Notes: a model not told the origin generated them from the letters alone. A stretch of DNA of 64,000 nt from Arthrobacter pascens (GCF_017052465.1 NZ_JAFHKT010000152.1:1-64000), one strand, 5' to 3'; counted from the stretch's first letter, positions 26,544 through 39,359 are shown. Program-made: numbers and translations.

Positions 26544-27964
26544 GCCGCTCCGCCATCCCTGGATGAACCGTGCTTGGCCGAGCCATTCCTGGCCGAGCCG
26601 TTCCTGGCGCTCCCCTTGCGGGCGTGGTTGTTCGCCGCGGTGCCGTCCAGGGTGGCGCCTTCGCTGGGCTCGCGGTCCGGCTTGAAGCAGATGCGGTCGA
26701 TCCGGCGACCGTCCATGCGGGTGACGCTGAGCGTTCCGCCGCCCACCGTGACGGTGTCCCCCACTGACGCTATGCGCCCGAGCTCGCTCATGACGTAGCC
26801 GCCTACCGTTTCATATGCTGCTTCGTCCGGAACGCTGAGCCCGGGAATCTGTTCGGACAGTTCATCCGGCCGCAGCAGGCCGGGGAAGTACCAGTCGCCG
26901 GAGGCGCTTTGCAGCAGGCCCGGCCGTACCTTGTCGTGTTCATCGGCCACCTCACCCACGATCTCCTCGACGAGGTCCTCCAGGGTGGCGATGCCCGCTG
27001 TTCCGCCGTACTCGTCCAGCACCACAGCAAGCTGCAGGTTGCCTTCCTTGAGCTCCGCCAGCAGGCCGTCGAGGTGGATGGTTTCAGGGACGCGGAGAAC
27101 ATCCGTCATGATCGCCCCGGCCTCCAGGTTCGGCCGGCGTCCGGCAGGCACTGCAATCGCTTTCTTCACGTGGACCAGTCCGCGGATATCGTCTGCGGAA
27201 TCGCCGATAACGGGAAAGCGCGAATATCCGGTGCGGCGTGCGGCGTCAACGATATCCGAGACGGGCTGGTCGGCGTCGATGGTCTCGACGCGGATGCGGG
27301 GCGTCATCACATCGGCGGCCGTCCGGCCCGAGAAATTAAGTGTCCGGGCGATAAAGTTCGCGGTCCCCGGGTCAAGGGTCCCCATGGCCGCCGACCGGCG
27401 GACCAGGGAAGCAAGCTCTGCCGGCGTCCGCGCCCCTGAGATCTCCTCTTTCGCTTCAAGCCCGAAGACGTTCAGCACCTTGTTGGAAAATCCATTGAGG
27501 ACGATGATGGCTGGCTTGAAGATGGCCGTAAACATCAGCTGTGGCCTCGCCAGGGCCCGTCCCATCCGGAACGACAGGGCGATCGCCATGTTCTTGGGGA
27601 CCAGCTCGCCGAGCAGCATGGAGAGCAATGTGGCAATCACCATGGCGAGCACCAGCGAGACAGATCCTGCCACTGCTTCCGGGAGTCCCAGCAGGGTGAG
27701 CGGAGCATGCAGCAGCACCCCGACCGACGGTTCCATGACATAGCCGGTCAACAGTGTTGTCATGGTGATGCCGAGCTGGCAGCTGGACAGCTGCGTGGAC
27801 AGCGATTTCAGGCACTTGAGGAGCGGGACTGCCGCCGTGTCGCCGTCGTCCACGGCGCGCTGCACAGTGGGCTGGTCAAGAGCTATGAGGGAGAATTCGA
27901 CGGCGACGAAGAAGCCGGTGCCGAAAATCAGCAGGAAGCCTGCTGCGAGAAGAAGCCACTCCAT
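26540..27964 (-). CDS. CNNM/CBS/CorC_HlyC-domain membrane protein
   Basis: A 474-residue full-length family member: DUF21 membrane domain (about 1-195), CBS pair (about 205-325) and CorC_HlyC domain (about 345-430, DWYFPGLLRPDELSE). It likely exports Mg2+ or Co2+, by family inference. The C-terminus is a low-complexity tail of NGSARNGSA units from a 15-bp tandem repeat near 26570-26615. First gene of the pair. Confidence 0.9.
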   Translation of the reverse strand: MEWLLLAAGFLLIFGTGFFVAVEFSLIALDQPTVQRAVDDGDTAAVPLLKCLKSLSTQLSSCQLGITMTTLLTGYVMEPSVGVLLHAPLTLLGLPEAVAGSVSLVLAMVIATLLSMLLGELVPKNMAIALSFRMGRALARPQLMFTAIFKPAIIVLNGFSNKVLNVFGLEAKEEISGARTPAELASLVRRSAAMGTLDPGTANFIARTLNFSGRTAADVMTPRIRVETIDADQPVSDIVDAARRTGYSRFPVIGDSADDIRGLVHVKKAIAVPAGRRPNLEAGAIMTDVLRVPETIHLDGLLAELKEGNLQLAVVLDEYGGTAGIATLEDLVEEIVGEVADEHDKVRPGLLQSASGDWYFPGLLRPDELSEQIPGLSVPDEAAYETVGGYVMSELGRIASVGDTVTVGGGTLSVTRMDGRRIDRICFKPDREPSEGATLDGTAANNHARKGSARNGSARNGSAKHGSSRDGGAA

Positions 27965-28438
27965 TTAGCGGCCTGCCTGGGGCGGCAGCGAGGGACTTTG
28001 ACGGGATCGTGAACGGGGTTTGCCGGCTCTGTGGTCGGGCTGCGCGGGACTGCTGATATTGCTCCGCTGACAGCCCCCAGGCCGGCACCTAGATTTACTG
28101 TCCATAAGAATTGCAGTCTACAGGAGCACTGGCGGGTCCGGGGGTGCCATCGCCACCCTCCGTCGGCAGGAAGCGCCCAGGACGCGGCCCGTTTCAGGGG
28201 ATTCCGGAACAGCGCCCACAGCCGCCGCGAACGAACAGATTCAGCCGGTTTTAAGCCGGACCCACGCCACAATTCAGCGGCTACATGATTTGAGTCACCC
28301 TTATTGGCAGTTAACCATCGATCGTCACTAGACTGGCAGAGGTCTGGGTTCATAGGACACAGAAACTGGTTCGATTGTTGTGCCGTGGCACCGTGGCGAC
28401 CAGAGGGAATTCAAACTCATGGAAGAGGCGTATTTCAA
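27965..28438. other. Intergenic region between the CBS pair and kgd
   Basis: This 474-bp stretch separates divergent genes and holds no supported gene. A candidate kgd promoter is TTGGCA-N19-TAGACT around 28305-28335. The dyad CCGG-N7-CCGG near 28245 is short. The frame upstream of the kgd GTG stays open but has no start signal. Confidence 0.5.
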
Positions 28439-32245
<3,807 letters not shown>

Positions 32246-32251
32246 CAGTGC

Positions 32252-32300
32252 AACTGCCCGGCCGGACGGTGACATACCGTTCCAGCCGGGCAGTTCTGTT
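32252..32300 (+). terminator. Rho-independent terminator after kgd
   Basis: AACTGCCCGGC and GCCGGGCAGTT form a stem (arms near 32252-32262 and 32285-32295), followed by CTGTTT. Confidence 0.8.
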
Positions 32301-32417
32301 TAATCGGCATGAGTTAATGGACACAGGCGGGGACGTCCGCGCAGGCGCCGGATCGGGCCGCCGTGCGGGCGTATCCGGCACGCAGGGCACGTCCTCAATA
32401 TAAGTGAAGAGGTAGTA

Positions 32418-33017
32418 GTGGAAGACAGGAAGCTGCGCATCGCAGCTGTTGGAGATGAACTGCTGGCCGGCCTCGGGGATCCCCGGGCACTGGGCTGGCT
32501 GGGCCGCGTGCTGGCCCGCACTCCGCAGGACGGCATGTCCGTAGAGAGCTACGCCCTACCCTGCCCGCAGGAGGGCACCGAAGGCCTGGCGGCCCGCTGG
32601 CTCGAGGAAGCCGGCCGTCGGTTCAGTGACCTGCATGAAAACCGGCTGGTCATTGGCCTCTCGGGGCGCGATGTGGAGTTCGGCCTGTCCACCGCCCGGA
32701 GCCGGCTCAATCTGGCCAACATTCTTGATTCGGCCACACAGAAGCGGCTTGAGGTTTTTGTCGTTGGGCCGCCGCCGACGCTGGATCCTGCCCACAACCG
32801 CCGGCTCGGTGAACTGAACACCGCATTCGCCGACGTGACGACCCGCCGCAAGCACCACTACGTGGACACGTTCACGCCGCTGCTCAACCATGAACAGTGG
32901 CGTCAGGACCTCGCGGCAAACGGTGGAACTCCCGGCCAGGCGGGGTACGGGCTGATGGCGTGGCTTGTCCTCCACCGCGGCTGGTTCCAGTGGCTGGGCA
33001 TCGACGCTCCGGAATAG
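32418..33017 (+). CDS. GDSL/SGNH hydrolase-like protein with altered nucleophile site
   Basis: A 199-residue protein resembling GDSL-type esterases (AAVGDELLAGLG, RLVIGLSGRDVEFG, NLANILDSA). Block I reads G-D-E-L: the nucleophilic Ser is replaced by Glu. The C-terminal DTFTPLLNHEQWRQD and QAGYGLMAW remain. It may be catalytically inactive or use another residue. GTG 32418 follows AAGAGGTAG. It stands alone between kgd and the DUF4097 operon. Confidence 0.7.
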   Translation: MEDRKLRIAAVGDELLAGLGDPRALGWLGRVLARTPQDGMSVESYALPCPQEGTEGLAARWLEEAGRRFSDLHENRLVIGLSGRDVEFGLSTARSRLNLANILDSATQKRLEVFVVGPPPTLDPAHNRRLGELNTAFADVTTRRKHHYVDTFTPLLNHEQWRQDLAANGGTPGQAGYGLMAWLVLHRGWFQWLGIDAPE

Positions 33018-33025
33018 AAGATCCA

Positions 33026-33093
33026 CTCGCGATATATCTTGATCTTGTGCACGGCCGGATGTAGGGTTGCCGCATAGTCACGATATATCGCAA
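33026..33093. promoter_or_regulatory. Paired inverted operator of the DUF4097-PadR operon
   Basis: Two 17-bp elements of consensus CTYGCGATATATCKTGA face each other at 33026-33042 and 33077-33093, agreeing at 15 of 17 positions. A promoter TTGATC-N17-TAGGGT (33039-33067) lies between them. The second element ends 12 bases before the start codon. The PadR protein encoded two genes on is the natural ligand candidate. Confidence 0.65.
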
Positions 33094-33105
33094 GTGGAGG
33101 GAATC

Positions 33106-33933
33106 ATGGAAGAACGCTCGTGGACGGTCACCAGCCCGCAAACCATCGATATCGACGGCGTCAAAGCGCTGAAGCTGGGTATTGTCAGGGGCCGGTTCGA
33201 CATCGTCACCCACGCGGAAGACGTGGCCCGGCTCGAGGTCTCGGACGTTCACGGTGACCCGCTCGCTGTGACGCTGACCCATGGCCGGCTGGAAGTCAGG
33301 CACCAGCTGCACGGCCCGCAGGGCTGGTTCAAGAACCTGATGGGCGCCGTCAACAACAGCAGCGACAATACGGTGGTGATCAGCATCGCCCTGCCGTCCG
33401 GTGTCGAGGTCGAGGCCGGAACCGTCAGCGGCGACGGACTGGTTTCGGGGATCACTGGCCACACCAGGCTCAACACTGTCTCCGGATCCGTCATGTCGGA
33501 CGGCACGTCCGGTGACCTCCACGTCAACACGGTCAGCGGTGAAGTCATAACCCGGAACCACCGGGGTGTGCTGACGGCAAAGAGTGTCTCAGGCGAGGTC
33601 ACGGCGTCGGGCCGGTTCAGCAACATCCGGGCCAACACCGTCAGCGGCGACATGAGCTTTGACCTCCAGGACTTCACCCACGATTTCGGGGCAAACTCCG
33701 TTTCCGGCGACCTCACCATACGGCTTCCGCACGACGTCGGCGTCGACATCGTGGCCAAATCGGCCAGCGGCGCGGTGGTGATCGATGACCAGAGGTACAC
33801 CCAGCCCGGAGGCACAGTGCAGACCATCGCCGGTCCCGATGCGAAGCTGATGCTGGTCCGGACCAACTCGGTGTCCGGCAAGACGTCCATCTTCCACAGC
33901 CCGGCTTCGGCGGACGCAGAAGCGGGACTCTAA
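33106..33933 (+). CDS. DUF4097-family beta-strand repeat protein
   Basis: A 275-residue protein of repeated beta strands with recurring TVSG/SVSG turns about every 17 residues (VSGDGLVSGITGHT, NTVSGEVIT, SVSGEVTA, SVSGDLTI, SASGAVVI), a beta-helix/solenoid pattern. There is no signal peptide or membrane segment. DUF4097 proteins often precede PadR regulators; their function is unknown. ATG 33106 follows GGAGG with six-base spacing. The stop overlaps the padR ATG by one base. Confidence 0.9.
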   Translation: MEERSWTVTSPQTIDIDGVKALKLGIVRGRFDIVTHAEDVARLEVSDVHGDPLAVTLTHGRLEVRHQLHGPQGWFKNLMGAVNNSSDNTVVISIALPSGVEVEAGTVSGDGLVSGITGHTRLNTVSGSVMSDGTSGDLHVNTVSGEVITRNHRGVLTAKSVSGEVTASGRFSNIRANTVSGDMSFDLQDFTHDFGANSVSGDLTIRLPHDVGVDIVAKSASGAVVIDDQRYTQPGGTVQTIAGPDAKLMLVRTNSVSGKTSIFHSPASADAEAGL

Positions 33934-34547
33934 TGCCACCGGTCTTTGCCCACGGCGCTCTGCGACTCTACCTCCTCGCCCTCCTGGAGTCCGGCCCCAA
34001 ACACGGCTACGAACTGATCAAGGCGCTCAGCGAAAGATTCGGCGGCACGTACTCCCCCAGCGCCGGGACCATCTATCCGCGGCTGGGCAAGCTGGAGGAA
34101 GAGGGACTGGTGGCCACGCAGTCGGAAGGCCGCCGCACCAACTACCGCATCACGGCCGCCGGCCTGGCCGAGCTCAACAGCCGGAGGGACGAACTCGCAG
34201 GCGTGGAAAAGGACATTTCGGCGTCGGTGCGCAGGCTGGCCGATGACCTCCGCGCTGACATCCGCAGCAATATGCGCGGCCTGCGAGCGGATCTGGCGGC
34301 ATCCGCGGAAGCGGCCCGGTCCGCCGCCATGCCGGCTGCCTCGCGCGCTTCTGCCTCCCGGCCTTCCCCCGATGCCCAGGTCATGCTCAGGGAAGCGGAA
34401 ATGCTGCTCCAGACGTTCAGGGACGACCTGCGCGTGGAGCTCCGCAGGCAGGCAGTCGCGCACCCCATCACCCCGGTGACGCTCGAAACCGTCAGGACGG
34501 TCCTCGACCAGGCACGCATTTCGATCCGGAATTCGCTGAAAGATTAA
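33933..34547 (+). CDS. PadR-family transcriptional regulator
   Basis: A 204-residue regulator. The winged HTH spans about residues 8-80 (LRLYLLALLESGPKHGYELIKALSERFGGTYSPSAGTIYPRLGKLEEEGLV), followed by a longer helical dimerisation part than in small PadR proteins, with an Ala/Ser-rich stretch near residue 130. Starts within the stop of the DUF4097 gene (TAATG). Likely represses its own operon through the paired GCGATATATC sites. Confidence 0.9.
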   Translation: MPPVFAHGALRLYLLALLESGPKHGYELIKALSERFGGTYSPSAGTIYPRLGKLEEEGLVATQSEGRRTNYRITAAGLAELNSRRDELAGVEKDISASVRRLADDLRADIRSNMRGLRADLAASAEAARSAAMPAASRASASRPSPDAQVMLREAEMLLQTFRDDLRVELRRQAVAHPITPVTLETVRTVLDQARISIRNSLKD

Positions 34548-34656
34548 GCCGCCCGGCCGCCCCCGCGTCCCCTGATGCCGCCGGTTCGCGGCCCGTCCCG
34601 TGATGTGGGAGACTTGAGGGCAGCTCTTTCGAGTACCGATATTAAGGAGGCCAGCT

Positions 34657-34731
34657 ATGAGCAAGCGTGCACGTAAACGTCGTGACCGTAAGCGTGGCGG
34701 CGCTAACCACGGGAAGCGCCCCAACACCTAA
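34657..34731 (+). CDS. Large-subunit ribosomal micro-protein bL37
   Basis: A 24-residue, strongly basic product beginning MSKRARKRRDRKR and ending ANHGKRPNT. This matches the small bL37 protein first seen in mycobacterial ribosome structures, particularly the shared C-terminal NHGKRPN. It follows AAGGAGG with ideal spacing and precedes a strong terminator. Too short for standard ORF cut-offs, so easily missed. Confidence 0.85.
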   Translation: MSKRARKRRDRKRGGANHGKRPNT

Positions 34732-34758
34732 GCCACGGCTTGAACCGAAGCTTAAACG

Positions 34759-34802
34759 CAGTGCCCCCGCAACCTGACGGTTGCGGGGGCACTGTGTTTT
34801 TT
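34759..34802 (+). terminator. Rho-independent terminator after bL37
   Basis: A perfect 16-bp stem (34759-34774 with 34779-34794) and a TGAC loop are followed by TGTTTTTT. Confidence 0.95.
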
Positions 34803-34828
34803 ACCGTGCTTTAAGGACGGGGCCTGCG

Positions 34829-35089
34829 TCAGGCGTCCACTGGCCGGATGTTGTGGATTCTGTCCAGGATCGCGTTCTTCAGATTCGCCGGAGCGGCTTC
34901 GGTGCACGACCGTTTGACCATGTTGCGGATGACGCACTCAAGGTCGTACTGCTCCGTGCATTCCGGACACTCATCAAGATGATGCTTGATCTCCGCAATG
35001 TCACTGCGGGTCAGGGCACCATCCAGATACTCGTAGATACGTTGCATCCGGGCGTCGTCGCAATCGCCCAATCCCTGGCAGTCGCTCAT
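34829..35089 (-). CDS. rsrA: Zinc-binding anti-sigma factor (mycothiol-system type)
   Basis: An 86-residue redox-sensing anti-sigma factor of the RsrA/RshA type. The zinc/thiol motif H37-x3-C41-x2-C44 (HLDECPEC) is intact, with additional cysteines at C4, C10, C52 and C62. In reduced form it binds SigH/SigR; disulfide stress releases it. Its start overlaps the sigma factor stop by four bases. Confidence 0.92.
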   Translation of the reverse strand: MSDCQGLGDCDDARMQRIYEYLDGALTRSDIAEIKHHLDECPECTEQYDLECVIRNMVKRSCTEAAPANLKNAILDRIHNIRPVDA

Positions 35090-35988
35090 TTCCTGTTCTC
35101 CTGTTTGTTGCTTTCTGCTGCTGCATTGGGGTCGGCAGCAGCTTTGAATCCCCGTTCGGCGGCGTAGTCAGCCAGCATGTCGCGCAGCATCTTGCGGCCG
35201 CGGTGCAGCCGCGACATGACAGTGCCGATGGGAGTGTTCATGATGTCTGAAATTTCCTTGTAGGCGAAGCCTTCGACGTCCGCGAAGTAGACAGCCAGCC
35301 GGAACTCCTCCGGGATCGCCTGCAGCGCGCGCTTGACATCCGAATCTGGCAGGTGGTCCAGGGCTTCGGCCTCGGCCGAACGGAGTCCGCTCGAGGTGTG
35401 CGACTCGGCCCGGGCAAGCTGCCAGTCCTCTATGGTGTCCGAATTGGACTGCAGCGGCTCGCGCTGCCGCTTCCGGTAGAGGTTGATGTACGTGTTGGTC
35501 AGGATCCGGTACAGCCATGCCTTCAGGTTGGTGCCGGGCTTGTACTGGTGGAACGCCGAAAAGGCCTTGGTGTAGGCCTCCTGGACGAGGTCCTCGGCGT
35601 CGGACGGGTTTCGTGCCATCCGCATCGCTGCCGAGTACAGCTGGTCCACGTACTGCATGGCGTCGCGTTCAAACCGTACCCGGCGCTCTTCCGGGCTTTC
35701 GGCGGCGACATCAATTTCCTCCGCCGGCGACGCGGAGTGTGGGGTGCTGATGTCCTCGGCGCCGTTCCCGGCGTCCTCTTGCGTGGCCTCTACGGCCGGA
35801 TCCACGGTGCTCATTGCCTTCAAGTCTACTGTCACCGGCCGGACCGGCCGGGAGACGCCGGCGGCACGGGGTCCGGCGCCGTAGGAAACAGCGGCCGGCT
35901 CCTCCCGCGGCATGCCGAACTCGCGCACCTCAAAGGCGGCTACGTCGATTGGCCCCCGCAACTCCACAGCGTCTTTCACCAAAGTCAA
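35086..35988 (-). CDS. sigH: ECF sigma factor SigH/SigR (disulfide stress)
   Basis: An ECF sigma factor with region 2 (RNPSDAEDLVQEAYTKAF) and region 4 (GFAYKEISDIMNTPIGTVMSRLHRGRKMLRD). The longest frame gives 300 residues from a TTG at 35988 with GGAG nearby. Core homology begins after about residue 100; an internal ATG at 35814 (MSTVDPAVEA) gives 242 residues, closer to mycobacterial SigH. Both products may exist, as for the long and short SigR forms of Streptomyces. No GGAAT-N18-GTT promoter was found with certainty. Operon with rsrA. Confidence 0.85.
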   Translation of the reverse strand: MTLVKDAVELRGPIDVAAFEVREFGMPREEPAAVSYGAGPRAAGVSRPVRPVTVDLKAMSTVDPAVEATQEDAGNGAEDISTPHSASPAEEIDVAAESPEERRVRFERDAMQYVDQLYSAAMRMARNPSDAEDLVQEAYTKAFSAFHQYKPGTNLKAWLYRILTNTYINLYRKRQREPLQSNSDTIEDWQLARAESHTSSGLRSAEAEALDHLPDSDVKRALQAIPEEFRLAVYFADVEGFAYKEISDIMNTPIGTVMSRLHRGRKMLRDMLADYAAERGFKAAADPNAAAESNKQENRK

Positions 35989-36259
35989 AGCTCCATCTCC
36001 ACTTCACATTTCCCGCATGGCTGGCCGCTGAAATCCTGTGTTCCGGATTCCGCGGCACGCGGCGGCCGGGACGGTGCCCGGCAAGCTGTCATCCCGCTGT
36101 CATCCCGCTGTTATCCCGGTAATGGACACGGACTGTTGTCCCGGCCATTCCGGACCTGCACAGCACAACGACGTCCGGCGGGCAAATATTCCGCAAAAGT
36201 GCAAGACTAGAACCGACTCCGCCGCAGTCACCGCGGCTCGTCCATTCAGGAGGAAATTC

Positions 36260-36808
36260 ATGTCCTTAGTCCGTTTTCTCGCCCGGCCTATGCTGGCTTC
36301 AAGTTTCGTCCTCGCCGGCGTGGACAAGCTCAGGAATGCGGACGACACTGTGGAGCAGTTGTCCCCCCTCCTGCGGCGCGCTGCCGATGCACTCCCCTTC
36401 CAGACCGACGAGAAGGTCCTGGCCCGGGTCATCGGCGGTACCCAGGTGGGCGCCGGCGTCCTGTTCGCTACAGGCAAGGCCGCACGGCTGTCGGCAAGCC
36501 TCCTGGCTGTCATCTCAGCCCTCAATGCCTTCGTTGAATGGCGCAGCGCCGACATCAGCAGCAAGGAAGGCCGTGATGCCCGCCGCACCCAGCTGCTCAA
36601 GAACGTCACCCTGACCGGCGGCGTGCTGCTGGCCTCCGTGGACACCGCCGGCAAGCCGAGCCTGGCCTGGCGCGCCGAGCACCTCGCCGCGGATGCCCGG
36701 AAGACCGCGAGCCACCTCGCTTCGGACGCACGCAAAACCACCGGGAAAAAGCTGCACAAGGCTGACAAGGCCGTCCGCAAGGCAGTAGACCATGCAGTGG
36801 GGGCATAG
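36260..36808 (+). CDS. DoxX-family membrane protein
   Basis: A 182-residue DoxX-like protein with about four membrane segments in the first 130 residues (MLASSFVLAGVDKLRN, GTQVGAGVLFATG, LSASLLAVISALNAFV, TGGVLLASVD), then a basic helical tail with repeated DARKTA motifs. DoxX relatives are linked to thiol/redox balance, which suits its divergent position beside sigH. AGGAGGA precedes ATG 36260. Confidence 0.85.
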   Translation: MSLVRFLARPMLASSFVLAGVDKLRNADDTVEQLSPLLRRAADALPFQTDEKVLARVIGGTQVGAGVLFATGKAARLSASLLAVISALNAFVEWRSADISSKEGRDARRTQLLKNVTLTGGVLLASVDTAGKPSLAWRAEHLAADARKTASHLASDARKTTGKKLHKADKAVRKAVDHAVGA

Positions 36809-36814
36809 GCAGGA

Positions 36815-38206
36815 ATGACAGGATCCATCACGGACGCGACCGCTGGCCACATCGGCGATGCCGGGCACTGGCCCGCGCCCTATGCGGAGCGGCCCATCGA
36901 CGCCACCGTGCGCGTCCCCGGTTCGAAGTCACTGACCAACAGGTATCTCGTGCTCGCAGCCCTGGCGGACGGTCCGTCCCGTCTGCGGGCGCCGCTGCAC
37001 TCGCGGGACTCAGCCCTGATGGTGGGGGCCCTGCGTCAGCTGGGCGCCGACGTCCGCGAGGTGCCGGGTGACGGCCCCTTCGGGCCGGACCTCGAAGTGA
37101 CACCCATCCCGTCAGATTCCGGTGTACTGGACGCCGCCATCGACTGCGGCCTCGCAGGCACGGTCATGCGGTTCGTGCCGCCCATGGCGGCGCTCCGCAA
37201 GGGTGTATCCGTTTTCGACGGCGACCCGCACGCCCGCGAGCGCCCGATGGGCACCATCATCGATGCGCTGGTTGCGCTTGGCGTCACCGTCCGCGGCGAA
37301 GCCGGCGCAACGCCGTCGTCCCTGCCCTTCCGCGTTGAGGGGACGGGAGAGGTCAGGGGTGGCCATCTGGTGATCGACGCGAGCGCGTCGTCCCAGTTTG
37401 TCTCCGCCCTGCTGCTGGTCGGCGCACGCTTCACCGAAGGCCTGCACCTTGAACACTCGGGCGACTCCGTGCCGAGCCTGGACCACATCAACATGACAGT
37501 GGCTGTGCTGCGCGGCGTCGGCGTGGAGGTGGACGACTCTACCCCGAACCACTGGATTGTCAGCCCGGGACCTATCCGTGCCTTTGACGAACGCATCGAA
37601 CAGGATCTGTCCAACGCCGGGCCCTTCCTCGCGGCGGCTCTGGCTTCCGGCGGCACCGTTCGCATTCCGGACTGGCCGGAACACACCACCCAGGTCGGCG
37701 ACCTGTGGCGGAGCATCCTCACGGACATGGGTGCCGACGTCACGCTGGACGCCGGAACCCTGACCGTCACAGGCGGCGACGCGATCCGCGGCGCGGACTT
37801 CGCTGACACCAGTGAGCTCGCCCCCACCGTGGCCGCCCTCTGCGCGCTCGCCACCGGCCCGTCCCGGCTCAGCGGCATCGCGCACCTGCGGGGCCACGAG
37901 ACGGACCGTCTGGCGGCGCTGGTCGCGGAAATCAACGGGCTTGGCGGGGACGCCCAGGAGACCGACGACGGACTGGTCATCCGGCCCGCAAAGCTCCATG
38001 GCGGCGTGGTCCGCAGCTACGCTGACCACCGGATGGCCACCGCGGGCGCCATCCTCGGGCTGGCCGTTAGAGGCGTCGAGGTCCAGGACATCGGCACCAC
38101 TGCCAAGACCATGCCGGACTTCCCGCAGCTGTGGGCAGACATGCTCGCGCAGGGCAGCGCCCCTGCCCATAGCAGCGCAGGGACCCCCGGTGGCACGCAG
38201 CACTGA
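36815..38206 (+). CDS. aroA: 3-phosphoshikimate 1-carboxyvinyltransferase (EPSP synthase)
   Basis: A 463-residue enzyme of the shikimate pathway, joining shikimate-3-phosphate and PEP. It shows the KSLTNRYLVLAAL motif, the CGLAGTVMRF loop of actinobacterial enzymes, and the HETDRLAAL and DHRMATAGAI motifs. Starts seven bases after the DoxX-like stop. The rsgA start lies within its 3' end. Confidence 0.95.
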   Translation: MTGSITDATAGHIGDAGHWPAPYAERPIDATVRVPGSKSLTNRYLVLAALADGPSRLRAPLHSRDSALMVGALRQLGADVREVPGDGPFGPDLEVTPIPSDSGVLDAAIDCGLAGTVMRFVPPMAALRKGVSVFDGDPHARERPMGTIIDALVALGVTVRGEAGATPSSLPFRVEGTGEVRGGHLVIDASASSQFVSALLLVGARFTEGLHLEHSGDSVPSLDHINMTVAVLRGVGVEVDDSTPNHWIVSPGPIRAFDERIEQDLSNAGPFLAAALASGGTVRIPDWPEHTTQVGDLWRSILTDMGADVTLDAGTLTVTGGDAIRGADFADTSELAPTVAALCALATGPSRLSGIAHLRGHETDRLAALVAEINGLGGDAQETDDGLVIRPAKLHGGVVRSYADHRMATAGAILGLAVRGVEVQDIGTTAKTMPDFPQLWADMLAQGSAPAHSSAGTPGGTQH

Positions 38207-39305
38207 CTCCTGGGACGAGTCCGACGTCCGGATCCGCCCCAACAAGAAGGGGACGCGGCCCCGCACCAAGGACCGGCCCGCCTATGAGGACGCCGTCACC
38301 GGCCGCATCGTCACGGTTGACCGCGGGCGCTACACGGCCGTGGTGGGCGAGGACTCCGGCGACGAGCGCACCGTCATTGCCGCCCGCGCCCGGGAGCTCC
38401 GCCGCTCCCCTGTGGTGGCCGGCGACTTCGTGTCCCTCGTGGGCGATGTGTCCGGCGACCCCGACACATTGGCCCGGCTCGTGAAGATCCAGGGCCGGAA
38501 GACACTGCTGCGCCGCAGCGCCGACGACACTGACCCGATCGAACGTGCCGTCGTGGCCAACGCGGACCAGCTGGTGGTTGTGGTGGCCGCGGCGAACCCG
38601 GAACCCCGTACCGGGTTTATCGACCGTGCACTGGTGGCCGCGTACGACGCCGGCATCGAGCCGCTGCTGCTCGTCACCAAGGCGGACGTCAAGGACCCCT
38701 CGGACCTGCTGGACAACTACCGCCACCTCGACTTCCCCGTCATCATCAGCAGAACGGCCGACTCGGCGGCCTCCGGCATCGACGCCCGCTCCGATGACGG
38801 ACTGTCCGCACGGCTCGACATAGAGGCGGTCTCGCAGCTGCGCGCCTATCTGGACGGCAAGGTCACCGTCATGCTCGGCCACTCCGGCGTCGGCAAATCC
38901 ACCATGGTGAACGCGCTGACCGGCGCGGAGCGGGCAACCGGCGGCGTCAACGCCGTCACGGGACGCGGCAGGCACACGTCGTCGTCGGCCCTGGCGCTGA
39001 AACTTGCCGATGCGCCCACCGGGAGCTGGATCATCGACACCCCGGGCATCCGTTCCTTCGGGCTGGCCCATGTGGACCCGGACCGGATCCTGCATTCCTT
39101 CCCCGACCTCGAGCCCGGCACGGAGGCCTGCGAGCGGGGCTGCAAGCACGACGCGTCCGCCGTGAACTGCGGCGTGGACGCCTGGGTAGAGGCCGGCAAT
39201 GCAGGACCCTCCGGCCCGGCCCGCCTTGCCTCCCTGCGCCGGCTGCTGGGCACCGATCCGCGCATGGAAGCCCAAGAAACGAAGGAACTGGGAAGCGTCA
39301 GCTGA
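38190..39305 (+). CDS. rsgA: Ribosome small-subunit GTPase RsgA
   Basis: A 371-residue circularly permuted GTPase for 30S maturation. An OB-like N-terminal domain precedes G4 (TKAD), G1 (GHSGVGKST), switch G3 (DTPGIRSF) and the C-terminal zinc motif (CERGCKHDASAVNC). The GTG start at 38190 overlaps aroA by 17 bases. Confidence 0.93.
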   Translation: MARSTDSWDESDVRIRPNKKGTRPRTKDRPAYEDAVTGRIVTVDRGRYTAVVGEDSGDERTVIAARARELRRSPVVAGDFVSLVGDVSGDPDTLARLVKIQGRKTLLRRSADDTDPIERAVVANADQLVVVVAAANPEPRTGFIDRALVAAYDAGIEPLLLVTKADVKDPSDLLDNYRHLDFPVIISRTADSAASGIDARSDDGLSARLDIEAVSQLRAYLDGKVTVMLGHSGVGKSTMVNALTGAERATGGVNAVTGRGRHTSSSALALKLADAPTGSWIIDTPGIRSFGLAHVDPDRILHSFPDLEPGTEACERGCKHDASAVNCGVDAWVEAGNAGPSGPARLASLRRLLGTDPRMEAQETKELGSVS

Positions 39306-39359
39306 GCCGCACGGCGCCTCCGGGGTGCGGACATCCCCGCCCCGCCGGTCCTTTGACGG

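Noticed and set aside
28304..28438. Longer kgd starting at 28304
   Set aside because: The extension lacks a ribosome-binding site and family similarity; the conserved N-terminus begins at the GTG at 28439.
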